Notes: a model not told the origin generated them from the sequence alone. 64,000 bases of DNA from Sideroxydans lithotrophicus ES-1 (GCF_000025705.1 NC_013959.1:186001-250000), one strand, 5' to 3'; shown: positions 29,949 through 36,838, counted from the first letter of the stretch. Translations and numbers: made by a program.

Positions 29949-30320
29949 ATGAACCAAGCAACCGTACAAACCCGCTTCCCCCTCCCGCAGCTCAACAAAG
30001 GCGAGACCTACGCCGGAGCCATCATCAACCCGGACGGCACTGGCAACCACACCATCCTGCTGCCCGGCGACAACGACGATGCCGACTGGCAGACCCAGAT
30101 GGATTGGGCCAAATCCATCGGTGGAACCCTGCCTGACCGCGTCCAGCAAGCCATGCTCTACAAGCACCTTCCTGAGCATTTCCAGAAGGACTGGTACTGG
30201 TCTTGCGAGAAGCGTTCGGCAGGTTCCGCCTGGTATCAGACCTTCCTCAGTGGAGGCCAGGACTGGAGCAACACCAGCAGCAAGTGCCGTGCTGTGGCCG
30301 TCCGCAGCGTAGCCATTTAA
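29949..30320 (+). CDS. DGR target protein 1 (DUF1566/C-type lectin-like)
   Basis: 123 residues, a lone ligand-binding domain without signal peptide or tail-attachment domain. NKGETYAGAIINPDG, GGTLPDRVQQAMLYK and WYWSCEKRS are the usual lead-in to a DUF1566-type lectin fold. The C-terminus from residue 88 is the variable repeat. Compared with the template, residues 98, 100, 101, 103, 105, 107, 110 and 111 differ, all at AAC/AAT codons. AAGGAG precedes the ATG. Its partner or ligand is unknown; its place in the early operon argues against a virion fibre. Confidence 0.9.
   Translation: MNQATVQTRFPLPQLNKGETYAGAIINPDGTGNHTILLPGDNDDADWQTQMDWAKSIGGTLPDRVQQAMLYKHLPEHFQKDWYWSCEKRSAGSAWYQTFLSGGQDWSNTSSKCRAVAVRSVAI
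30211..30307 (+). repeat. DGR variable repeat VR1
   Basis: 97 bp, colinear with TR at 31282-31378. Ten differences, all where TR has A (A to C, G or T). The first 29 bases and last 27 are identical to TR. Encodes the C-terminal variable loop of target 1. Confidence 0.95.
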
Positions 30321-30351
30321 CGATTCAGCATTCATCAATTAGGAGGTTTCA

Positions 30352-30723
30352 ATGAGCAACGCAAAGAAAGAATTTCTGGAAACCCTGCTCCAAGCGGGAG
30401 AACAGTACGCCGGGCTGCTGCTCGGCAAGAACGGTGATCCCGATCAGCACATCATCCTGCGTCCCGGCGAAGCGCAAGCCGTGAACTGGGACGATGCCCG
30501 CAAATTCGCCACTGACACAGGCGGCGAGCTGCCGACGCGCCGTGAACAGGCCCTGCTGTTCGCCAATTCGCCGGAGGCATTCACACCGAACTGGTACTGG
30601 TCTGGCGAACAGCGTTCGGCAGGTTCCGCCTGGTTTCAGGGCTTCGACGATGGAACCCAGTACTGGGTCTTCACCGACGGCAAGTGCCGTGCTGTGGCCG
30701 TCCGCAGATCTGTAGCCATTTAA
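30352..30723 (+). CDS. DGR target protein 2 (DUF1566/C-type lectin-like)
   Basis: 123 residues, a paralogue of target 1 with diverged N-terminal two-thirds (EQYAGLLLGKNGDPDQHIILRPGE, split as EQYAGLLLGKNG and DPDQHIILRPGE; GGELPTRREQALLF; WYWSGEQRS) but a near-identical repeat frame. Residues W94-G110 hold the variable loop; ten codons differ from the template. A strong AGGAGG ribosome site precedes it. The two proteins probably bind different ligands. Confidence 0.9.
   Translation: MSNAKKEFLETLLQAGEQYAGLLLGKNGDPDQHIILRPGEAQAVNWDDARKFATDTGGELPTRREQALLFANSPEAFTPNWYWSGEQRSAGSAWFQGFDDGTQYWVFTDGKCRAVAVRRSVAI
30611..30707 (+). repeat. DGR variable repeat VR2
   Basis: 97 bp, colinear with TR. Fourteen differences, all at TR adenines, including two AAC codons changed at both adenines to GTC and TTC. 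The same invariant 5' and 3' blocks as VR1 flank it. Confidence 0.95.
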
Positions 30724-30748
30724 CGATTCAATAATTCATTTATTCAGC

Positions 30749-31117
30749 ATGGCAATCACCTCAGAACTGCCCATCTACAAAGTGGCCTACGACCTGCTCG
30801 ACGCCATCACCGACCTTGCACGCAATATGCCGCGCGACTTCAAGCAAAGCATAGGCGGCAAGCTGCGGGATGAGTGCGTAGAGATCGTGACGCTCATCTT
30901 CCGCGCCAACTGCGCGAGAGAGAAGACGCCGCATCTCGACGCATTGATCGAGCGGTTGCAGGTTGCCGAGCTGCTGTTGCGCCTGTCGCGCGACAAAGTG
31001 CTCATCTCGACGGGCCAGTACGCCAAGGCCATCGCGTTGACCGACAAGGTCGGCAAGCAGGCTGGGGGATGGCGCAAATACGCAATGTCGCCCGCTTCGT
31101 CAGGGTCAAGGCCATGA
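30749..31117 (+). CDS. avd: Avd, DGR accessory variability determinant
   Basis: 122 residues, helical throughout: LPIYKVAYDLLDAITDLARNMP, GGKLRDECVEIVTLIFRANCA and AELLLRLSRDKVLIS (first two given as family blocks). This is the four-helix bundle fold of Avd/bAvd, which forms a basic pentamer that binds the RT and template RNA. It sits directly between the targets and TR, the usual DGR order. The stop overlaps an ATG at 31114 that opens the frame running through TR into the RT. Confidence 0.9.
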   Translation: MAITSELPIYKVAYDLLDAITDLARNMPRDFKQSIGGKLRDECVEIVTLIFRANCAREKTPHLDALIERLQVAELLLRLSRDKVLISTGQYAKAIALTDKVGKQAGGWRKYAMSPASSGSRP

Positions 31118-31186
31118 CGACTGTGCGAAAAGTTGATCTGGTCGTGCCGCTGGCCAAACAGGCCACCGCCATGCGCATCGCAGATA

Positions 31187-31254
31187 CCGCCGGGCTAGAT
31201 ACCCAGGGCAGGTCTGGCGCAGTTTCCCTGCTGACTGATCGCGACAGTCGGCGG
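31187..31254 (+). other. predicted three-way junction in the RNA upstream of TR
   Basis: Outer stem CCGCC (31187-31191) with GGCGG (31250-31254). Inside are CAGGG (31204) with CCCTG (31226) and GACTG (31233) with CAGTC (31245). It ends 27 bp before TR. By-eye pairing only; it may help present the template RNA to Avd/RT. Confidence 0.4.
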
Positions 31255-31281
31255 GGCGACGTAGATAGCACGATAAACCGC

Positions 31282-31378
31282 AGCGTTCGGCAGGTTCCGC
31301 CTGGTATCAGAACTTCAACAATGGAAACCAGAACTGGAACAACACCAACAACAAGTGCCGTGCTGTGGCCGTCCGCAG
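31282..31378 (+). repeat. DGR template repeat TR
   Basis: 97 bp. In the VR frame its centre encodes nine Asn codons (eight AAC, one AAT), the classic adenine-rich template that yields wide amino-acid choice without stops. Ends GTGCCGTGCTGTGGCCGTCC plus GCAG, identical to both VRs. It lies inside the open frame of the RT, in a different phase from the VR frame. Confidence 0.96.
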
Positions 31379-32517
31379 CTCAACCATCGCGCCACCATGC
31401 TGACTTTTCTTTCGAAGATTTGGTGCAAGCCTATCTGGACTGCCGCCGCACCAAGCGCAACAGCGCCAGCGCGCTTGCCTTCGAGACAAATCTGGAACGC
31501 AACCTGTGCCGCTTGAACGATGAGCTGCGCAACGGCACATACCAGCCCGGCAAGAGCATCTGCTTCGTCATCACACGGCCAAAGCCACGTGAGGTGTGGG
31601 CTGCTGAGTTCCGCGACCGCATCGTCCACCACCTGCTCTACAACCGAATCTCGCCCCGCTTTTATGCCGGATTCATCGCCGATAGCTGCGCCTGCATCCC
31701 TGGGCGCGGCACCTTGTACGGTGCCCAGCGTCTGGAAGCGAAGATCCGCAGCATTACCCAGAACTGGAGCAAGCCAGCGCACTATCTAAAGCTGGATCTC
31801 GCCAACTTCTTCGTCAGCATCGACAAGCACGTCGTGCGCGGCCTGCTGGCCAAGCGTATCGACGGCTGGTGGATGGAACTGGCCGAGCTGGTGCTGTTCC
31901 ACGATCCGCGCCAAGACTTTGAGCTGCGCGGCGATCCATATCTGCTGCGGCGCGTTCCGCCACACAAGCGCCTTACCAGCCAGCCCGGACACATCGGCCT
32001 GCCCATCGGCAACCTGTCATCCCAGTTCTTCGCCAACGTCCTGCTGGACGCGCTGGACCAGCACATCAAGCACGACCTGCGCTGCCGCCACTATGTGCGC
32101 TATGTGGACGACATGGTGTTGCTGCATGAATCGCCCATGTGGCTGTGCGCCGCCCGTTCCGACATCGAGACGTGGCTGCCGCTGCACCTCGGCCTGCGCC
32201 TGAACCCCGTTAAAACAATCCTGCAGCCTGTGGATCGCGGTGTGGACTTCGTCGGCCAGGTGATCAAGCCGTGGCATAGAACAACCCGCCGCCGCACCTA
32301 CAACGAGGCGCTGAGCCGCGTGAAGCAGGTCCCAGCCAACGAACTGTTCGAGACCGCCAACAGCTACTTCGGCCTGCTGCGCCAAGCTAGCCACAGCCAC
32401 CACGACCGCGCGCTGCTGGGCAGCGTGCTGATGTATCGCGGGCACAGCATCAACAAGGCTTTCACCAAGACGTTCAGGCATTCAACCAGCCACGGAGGCA
32501 ACTATGGCAACCAGTGA
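31321..32517 (+). CDS. DGR reverse transcriptase
   Basis: 398 residues if started at the ATG inside TR (31321); the same frame is open from 31114. Conserved sequence begins at FSFEDLVQAYLDCRRTKRNS, matching DGR RT N-termini. Motifs: AAEFRDRIVHHLLYN, LKLDLANFFVSIDKH, GLPIGNLSSQFFANV (the SQ motif specific to DGR RTs) and the catalytic YVDD at 261-264. It copies TR RNA into cDNA with errors at adenines, with Avd, for transfer into the VRs. The last 14 bp overlap the next gene. Confidence 0.95.
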   Translation: METRTGTTPTTSAVLWPSAAQPSRHHADFSFEDLVQAYLDCRRTKRNSASALAFETNLERNLCRLNDELRNGTYQPGKSICFVITRPKPREVWAAEFRDRIVHHLLYNRISPRFYAGFIADSCACIPGRGTLYGAQRLEAKIRSITQNWSKPAHYLKLDLANFFVSIDKHVVRGLLAKRIDGWWMELAELVLFHDPRQDFELRGDPYLLRRVPPHKRLTSQPGHIGLPIGNLSSQFFANVLLDALDQHIKHDLRCRHYVRYVDDMVLLHESPMWLCAARSDIETWLPLHLGLRLNPVKTILQPVDRGVDFVGQVIKPWHRTTRRRTYNEALSRVKQVPANELFETANSYFGLLRQASHSHHDRALLGSVLMYRGHSINKAFTKTFRHSTSHGGNYGNQ

Positions 32518-32821
32518 TCAGCTTCTCAACCTGCTCAGCCGCCACATCGGCAAGGGCAACGGCATCGGCGTCAAGCAGCTCGCAGAGCAGCTCGGCACAC
32601 CAGAGCGCCACGTCCGCACCCTGGTGAGCGATCTGCGCGACGAAGGCCACGCCATCTGCGGCACGCCGAAGCACGGCTACTACATCGCCGCCACGTCGGA
32701 AGAGCTGACGCAGACCTGCGAATTCCTGCGCAACCGCGCCATGCTCAGCCTCGGCCTCGAAGCCAAGCTGCGCCGTATCCCGCTGCCCGATCTGCTCGGA
32801 CAGCTTCATCTACCCACTTAA
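32504..32821 (+). CDS. small winged-helix protein
   Basis: 105 residues. GIGVKQLAEQLGTPERHVRTLVSDLRDEGHAICGTPKHGYYIA (helix-turn-helix then wing; cited by its parts KQLAEQLGTPERHVR and GTPKHGYYIA) is a textbook winged helix. Located right after the RT and before Gam; GGAGG precedes the ATG. Could regulate the operon, or be a common semi-essential-region gene unrelated to the DGR. Confidence 0.78.
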   Translation: MATSDQLLNLLSRHIGKGNGIGVKQLAEQLGTPERHVRTLVSDLRDEGHAICGTPKHGYYIAATSEELTQTCEFLRNRAMLSLGLEAKLRRIPLPDLLGQLHLPT

Positions 32822-32835
32822 CCAAGGAGACACAC

Positions 32836-33357
32836 ATGGCAACCATGCAAGAGATCGAAACCAAAGCCAAGGCACACGCCGCAGCGCGCTTGGCCCTGAC
32901 CAACCACGTGACACTGCTCAACGCCGAGATCGAGGCCGTCAAGCAGAAGCGCCTGAAGAAGCTGCGCGAAGCCGTGGCCACTGCCACCGAGACCGGCGAC
33001 GAGCTGCTGGCGCTGGTGAGCGAATCTTCTGAGCTGTTCAAAAAGCCCAAGTCGGCAGTGCTGCACGGCATCAAGCTGGGCTTCAAGAAAGAGAAAGGCC
33101 GCATCAGCTTCGCCGACGAAGACCAGGTGCTCAAGCTCATCCGCAAGCACCTGCCGGATCTGGCCGACGTGCTGATCGTGACCACCGAGAAGCCATCCAA
33201 GGAAGCCATGAACAACCTGGAAGCCGGGCAGCTCAAGAAGATCGGCGTCACCGTCACCGCAGACAGCGACATGGCCTTCATCAGCGATCCGACCAGCGAC
33301 GTGGACAAGATCGTCAGCGCCCTGCTCAAGGGCGCAAGCGAAGCGGAGGCAGCATGA
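32836..33357 (+). CDS. gam: host-nuclease inhibitor Gam (Mu Gam family)
   Basis: 173 residues with a long N-terminal helix (ETKAKAHAAARLALTNHVT) and the Gam core FADEDQVLKLIRKHLPDL plus the C-terminal GVTVTADSDMAFISD. Mu Gam binds DNA ends as a Ku-like dimer and blocks RecBCD-type exonucleases, protecting infecting phage DNA. AAGGAG ribosome site present. Confidence 0.93.
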   Translation: MATMQEIETKAKAHAAARLALTNHVTLLNAEIEAVKQKRLKKLREAVATATETGDELLALVSESSELFKKPKSAVLHGIKLGFKKEKGRISFADEDQVLKLIRKHLPDLADVLIVTTEKPSKEAMNNLEAGQLKKIGVTVTADSDMAFISDPTSDVDKIVSALLKGASEAEAA

Positions 33358-33473
33358 ACATCTTCACCGCAATAGGGCTGGCCGCCGTGTTCGCCATCTG
33401 CCTGGTCGTGGTCTTTTGGGCGTTGGGCCTGATCGAGATCGGCTGCGAGATCGTAGAGGGGGAAGAGCAATGA
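33354..33473 (+). CDS. 39-residue membrane protein
   Basis: A short frame: MNIFTAIGLAAVFAIC then a hydrophobic LVVVFWALGLIEIG and an acidic end EIVEGEEQ. One membrane helix. ATGA overlaps with Gam upstream and the next gene downstream support translation. Function unknown. Confidence 0.6.
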   Translation: MNIFTAIGLAAVFAICLVVVFWALGLIEIGCEIVEGEEQ

Positions 33474-33802
33474 ACGAGCCGATGAAATTTGTCGTCCAGG
33501 AGCTGCGCCCCGAGGTATTGGCCTTCGCCCTGCTGATGGAATCCCGCCTGCGCGCAAAGGACGCGGACAAGGGGCAAGGCTGGAAGAAAAAGACCGACAT
33601 CGATCTGACCGTGAACGTGTGCACCGCCGCGCGCCACATTGAGCAATCGCTGTTCCCTCACAAGGGAGAGAACTCCATCAAGGCGCTGGTTGATATGTCC
33701 AACCACTGCATGATGCTGGCGGACGTGCTGGGTGCGCTTGACACAGAAACAGGTGAGCTGCCGGACGCACCAGCGTTCCTGCGCGTTCATCGGGACGAGT
33801 AA
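33470..33802 (+). CDS. hypothetical phage protein
   Basis: 110 residues from the ATGA-coupled start at 33470. Mostly helical (LAFALLMESRLRAKD, VNVCTAARHIEQSLFPH, LVDMSNHCMMLADVLG). The pattern recalls all-alpha pyrophosphatase-like or dATP/dGTP-pyrophosphohydrolase-related phage proteins, but acidic metal-binding motifs are not evident, so no function is given. Confidence 0.6.
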   Translation: MNEPMKFVVQELRPEVLAFALLMESRLRAKDADKGQGWKKKTDIDLTVNVCTAARHIEQSLFPHKGENSIKALVDMSNHCMMLADVLGALDTETGELPDAPAFLRVHRDE

Positions 33803-33805
33803 GCC

Positions 33806-34198
33806 ATGAAAGCGCTCAGCATCCGCCAGCCCTGGGTGTTCCACATCCTCAATAGCGGAAAGGACATCGAGAACCGCTGCTGGCCAACAAAAGTGCGTGG
33901 GCGAGTGTTGATCCACGCAGCCAAGGGTATGACGCGCGACGATTACGACAATGGCTACGACCCTCTGTGGGCAAGCCAAGGCCGTGTGATCGAACTACCG
34001 CCCCACAATCTGCTGGCGCGAGGTGGAATCGTCGGGTCTGTCGAGATTGTGGACTGTGTGACCACTTCGGACTCACCGTGGTTTAACGGGCAATTCGGCT
34101 TCGTGCTGCGCGATCCTCAGCCTCTTCCGTTCGTGCCGATGAAGGGGCGGCTGGGATTCTTTGAAGTCGATGAATCGTTGTTAAAGAGCCACGGCTAA
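33806..34198 (+). CDS. ASCH domain protein
   Basis: 130 residues. MKALSIRQPWVFHILNSGKDIENRCWPT and VRGRVLIHAAKG (first given as ALSIRQPWVFHILNSGKDIE) are the ASCH signature: a PUA-like beta-barrel with a K-x-x-E/R motif in GKDIENR. Some ASCH proteins bind or cleave RNA or hydrolyse N4-acetylcytidine. In phages it is usually an accessory gene of the early region. Substrate here is unknown. Confidence 0.88.
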   Translation: MKALSIRQPWVFHILNSGKDIENRCWPTKVRGRVLIHAAKGMTRDDYDNGYDPLWASQGRVIELPPHNLLARGGIVGSVEIVDCVTTSDSPWFNGQFGFVLRDPQPLPFVPMKGRLGFFEVDESLLKSHG

Positions 34199-34265
34199 GG
34201 GGCGCGCCGTGGTTCGTATTACCCGCCCATGTTTCAGACTTACCGTTAACTACAAGGAGTATCAA

Positions 34266-34547
34266 ATGAACCAAGCTGAACTGATCAACGCAATCGCAGC
34301 AAACGCCCCGAACAACAGCACCAGCAAGACCACGGTCAAGGCTGTTCTGGACGAACTGGCAAAAGTGGCGTCGGCAGAGCTGAAGGCTGGCAACGAAGTC
34401 ACGCTGCCGGGTCTCGGCAAGCTGACCGTGAAGAAGAGCGCAGCACGCAAAGGCCGCAACCCGGCGACCGGCGCTGAGATGGATATCCCAGCCAAGACTA
34501 AGCCGCACTTCTCCGCCGCCAAGGCACTGAAGGACGCGGTGGCTTAA
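34266..34547 (+). CDS. HU/IHF-family histone-like protein
   Basis: 93 residues. MNQAELINAIAANAP, GNEVTLPGLGKLTVKKSAAR and GRNPATGAEMDIPAKTKPHFSAAKALKD are the complete HU pattern with the DNA-arm proline region. HU and IHF assist Mu transposition and packaging; a phage-borne copy may shape the ends or enhancer. AAGGAG before the ATG. The host probably also has its own HU outside the window. Confidence 0.93.
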   Translation: MNQAELINAIAANAPNNSTSKTTVKAVLDELAKVASAELKAGNEVTLPGLGKLTVKKSAARKGRNPATGAEMDIPAKTKPHFSAAKALKDAVA

Positions 34548-34608
34548 AACTTCGCCCGCAGCCCGTTAGAGATAGCGGGTTGCGAGAGACGGTTTAACGG
34601 AGACGAAC

Positions 34609-34803
34609 ATGCTTAAGACGATTGTGAAGACTGCCCAGCTGGAGCTGCACGATACCAACAGCAATCACGTTTGGAGATTCGAGATTGACTACCTTGAACC
34701 CAGCATCGTGGTGAGCAAGAACGGCGTCCGGAAGGCCACTGTCGGGCATGTTGAATACCCGATCACAGACGAATTTCTAATGAGCCTGACCGAGGGGGTT
34801 TAA
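34609..34803 (+). CDS. hypothetical small phage protein
   Basis: 64 residues, beta-rich (LELHDTNSNHVWRFEIDYLE). CGGAG lies nine bases before the ATG. No family recognised. Followed by an equally unknown gene 4 bp downstream. Confidence 0.55.
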   Translation: MLKTIVKTAQLELHDTNSNHVWRFEIDYLEPSIVVSKNGVRKATVGHVEYPITDEFLMSLTEGV

Positions 34804-34807
34804 CGAC

Positions 34808-35239
34808 ATGGCAGTGAGCAAAGAACAGTGGGAAGAGATCGAGAAGCAACTCAGCGGTTCGTGGGGGCGCGTTGAGCTGGTGTGTGATGGCTACAAGATC
34901 AATGCGGCTATCGTGAACGTCAGCCCGCTGAAGCTGGGGATCGCCGTCTATGTGGACGGAGTCACCTTGGGTGAATGGATTTTCAACGAAGAGAAGAGCG
35001 AGATCCCGCTGAAGTTCCACCAGGAGAAAAAACGGTTCGCCTTCAAAGGAAAGTACCGAGACTGGTTGCTCAAAGCGAGTAAGAACAGGGTTTGGACGAA
35101 GGAGGAGCGCGCTAAATATGCAGCTGATGCAGCACGGACGCACTCGCACTGGCTGCCCTACTGGACGAACCCAACATCCTTCTGCCGCCACATCCGCAAA
35201 ACCTGCACCAGCATCGAGCTGGTGAAGATCGGCTACTGA
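34808..35239 (+). CDS. hypothetical phage protein
   Basis: 143 residues. Starts WEEIEKQLSGSWGRVELVCDGYKI, a beta-rich region, and ends in a basic helical part (KASKNRVWTKEERAKY) with two cysteines near the end. No family recognised. It is in the same operon, 1 bp before gemA. Confidence 0.6.
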   Translation: MAVSKEQWEEIEKQLSGSWGRVELVCDGYKINAAIVNVSPLKLGIAVYVDGVTLGEWIFNEEKSEIPLKFHQEKKRFAFKGKYRDWLLKASKNRVWTKEERAKYAADAARTHSHWLPYWTNPTSFCRHIRKTCTSIELVKIGY

Positions 35240-35240
35240 C

Positions 35241-35675
35241 ATGGCCAAACGCTACCCCACCGACCAGCGCCGCCGAGACCTCGCCGCGATCCACGCCGCG
35301 AAGCGCGACCTCGCCATGTCGGATGACACCTACCGCGACATCCTGTGGGCTGTTGCGCGCGTGAAGTCATCCGCCGATCTGGACCAGGCGGGCCGCAGCA
35401 AGGTGCTGGACCACCTCCGCGCCTGCGGCTGGAAGCCGGTGAAGAAGGCCAATGAGTGGAAGTTCATCGACGCCGCCGCCCCGGATCGCCAGCCGCTGCT
35501 GCGCAAGATCTGCATGGTGTGCAAGAGCATGGGCGTGGGCAAGGCATATGCCGAGGGCGCAGCGCATCGCCAGACAGGCATAGAGCGCAAGCTGGAGATG
35601 ATGGACGAAGGCCAGCTGTGGCTGCTGGCCGGGGTGCTGGAGCGCACCAGGAAGAGCAAGGAGCAGGCAAAGTGA
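35241..35675 (+). CDS. gemA: GemA-like regulatory protein (DUF1018, Mu gp16 family)
   Basis: 144 residues. The DUF1018 blocks RRDLAAIHAAKRDLAMSDDTYRDIL (as AAIHAAKRDLAMSDDTYRD), RSKVLDHLRACGWKP and KAYAEGAAHRQTGIERKLEMM (as AEGAAHRQTGIERK) are clear. Mu GemA alters host DNA supercoiling and gene expression. It directly precedes mor with GTGA overlap, the same order as in Mu. Confidence 0.93.
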   Translation: MAKRYPTDQRRRDLAAIHAAKRDLAMSDDTYRDILWAVARVKSSADLDQAGRSKVLDHLRACGWKPVKKANEWKFIDAAAPDRQPLLRKICMVCKSMGVGKAYAEGAAHRQTGIERKLEMMDEGQLWLLAGVLERTRKSKEQAK

Positions 35676-36061
35676 ACCTGACCGACGACGACCTGCATCT
35701 GCTGCCAACCTCCATGCAGTGGCTGGCGAAGACCATCGGTCTGCCTGCTGTGCTGGCGATGGTGAAAACGCATGGCGGCCTTGCGCCAGTGTATGTGCCG
35801 GTAAAAGTCACGCCAGACCACTACCTGAACCGTCTGATCGGCATCCAAGCCTTCACCGACCTTGTGGCCGAATATGGCGGAGATACTATCGAGATCGCCA
35901 AGTGCGAGCGCGCCGTCAAGGATCTGCTATACCGCCAGATCCGCAAGGAAATCCTCGACACCACACAAGAGGTGCTGGCAAGCAGATACGGCTACACCGT
36001 GCGCCACATCCGCAACATCGTGGGCGACGTGGTGGATGACAGGCAGGCCGGGTTGTTTTAG
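35672..36061 (+). CDS. mor: Mor-family transcriptional activator
   Basis: 129 residues, the same length as Mu Mor. GTG start coupled to gemA. ALVAEYGGDTIEIAKCE-type middle and the C-terminal HTH VLASRYGYTVRHIRNIVGD are characteristic of Mor/C activators, which bind dyad-symmetric sites and recruit RNA polymerase. No separate C homologue is seen, so this one protein may switch on the late operons through the palindromic elements at 36839, 44563 and 53406. Confidence 0.93.
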   Translation: MNLTDDDLHLLPTSMQWLAKTIGLPAVLAMVKTHGGLAPVYVPVKVTPDHYLNRLIGIQAFTDLVAEYGGDTIEIAKCERAVKDLLYRQIRKEILDTTQEVLASRYGYTVRHIRNIVGDVVDDRQAGLF

Positions 36062-36092
36062 AGTGCATCCGTTAAAACGAAGGGAGAGCAAC

Positions 36093-36452
36093 ATGAAGAA
36101 GCTGATCGTGGTGGTGCTGGTGATGTTTGTTGGTAGCGCATGGGCTGAAGAAACCCGCACGCAGCAGCTGGAGCGTGAGTTTGCTGAAGAGCAAGCCGTG
36201 CTGAAGAAACGGCAGGACGCGGCCCTGAAAGAGCAGGACCGTGAAGAAGCAGCCCAGAAGCGCAAGTGCGGCAAAGACTTCGGCGCGATCCGCGTCGGCA
36301 TGACCATCGCCCGCCTGCAAGAATGCAGCGGTGCGGCCTATGTCACCGAGACCGTCAGCAAGGACGGCGTGATCGAGACCTACCAGACCATGTTCGACAT
36401 GGTCGACGTGAAGAACGGCAAGGTGGTCAGCTACACGAAGCGGAGATACTGA
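36093..36452 (+). CDS. exported hypothetical protein
   Basis: 119 residues. Signal peptide MKKLIVVVLVMFVGSAWA with AWA cleavage, then a charged coiled coil (EREFAEEQAVLKKRQDAAL) and a small folded domain with CGKDFGAIRVGMT and a second Cys. AGGGAG precedes the ATG. It lies between mor and the middle-operon terminator; a role in surface exclusion or lysogenic conversion is possible but unsupported. Confidence 0.7.
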   Translation: MKKLIVVVLVMFVGSAWAEETRTQQLEREFAEEQAVLKKRQDAALKEQDREEAAQKRKCGKDFGAIRVGMTIARLQECSGAAYVTETVSKDGVIETYQTMFDMVDVKNGKVVSYTKRRY

Positions 36453-36453
36453 G

Positions 36454-36786
36454 ATGAGGCGCGCCCTCGCTACGGTAATTCTGTTATTGAGCCTTCCAGC
36501 GCTGGCGCTTGATGTAGATGCGCTGCGTGAAAAGGCCATGAAAGGCGATTACCAGGCGCAGCGCAATCTGGCCTACACCTTGGCTACTGGCTCCGGCGCG
36601 GCCAGCAGCCAGAACCCAACGCTGGGCTGTGCCTGGTACAAACTGATCCTGCTGTCCGGCAGCGAGAAGATCCACGATGGCGACATCGGCAACGTCAAAG
36701 TCTACTGCGGCCAGCTGACTACGGATCAACAAAGCGTGGCCGACAAACAGGCACGCAGATTGGCAAAGCAGATCTACGGCGACTAG
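36454..36786 (+). CDS. exported Sel1-like small protein
   Basis: 110 residues. Signal peptide MRRALATVILLLSLPALA. One Sel1-like repeat: AMKGDYQAQRNLAYTLATG then GCAWYKLILLSG. Sel1 repeats mediate protein contacts. It begins 1 bp after the previous exported protein, so the pair may act together outside the cytoplasm. Confidence 0.72.
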   Translation: MRRALATVILLLSLPALALDVDALREKAMKGDYQAQRNLAYTLATGSGAASSQNPTLGCAWYKLILLSGSEKIHDGDIGNVKVYCGQLTTDQQSVADKQARRLAKQIYGD

Positions 36787-36809
36787 CGACAGTCAAACAC
36801 CAATCACAC

Positions 36810-36838
36810 AAGGGCGGCTTCGGTCGCCCTTTTCTTTT
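36810..36838 (+). terminator. rho-independent terminator ending the middle operon
   Basis: AAGGGCG-GCTTCGGT-CGCCCTT followed by TTCTTTT. The UUCG-type loop and T-rich tail are typical of strong terminators. It separates mor and its followers from the lysis operon. Confidence 0.9.

Noticed and set aside
30874..31113. RT start upstream inside avd
   Set aside because: The frame overlaps avd out of phase and encodes low-complexity Arg-rich sequence; nothing resembles an RT until after TR.
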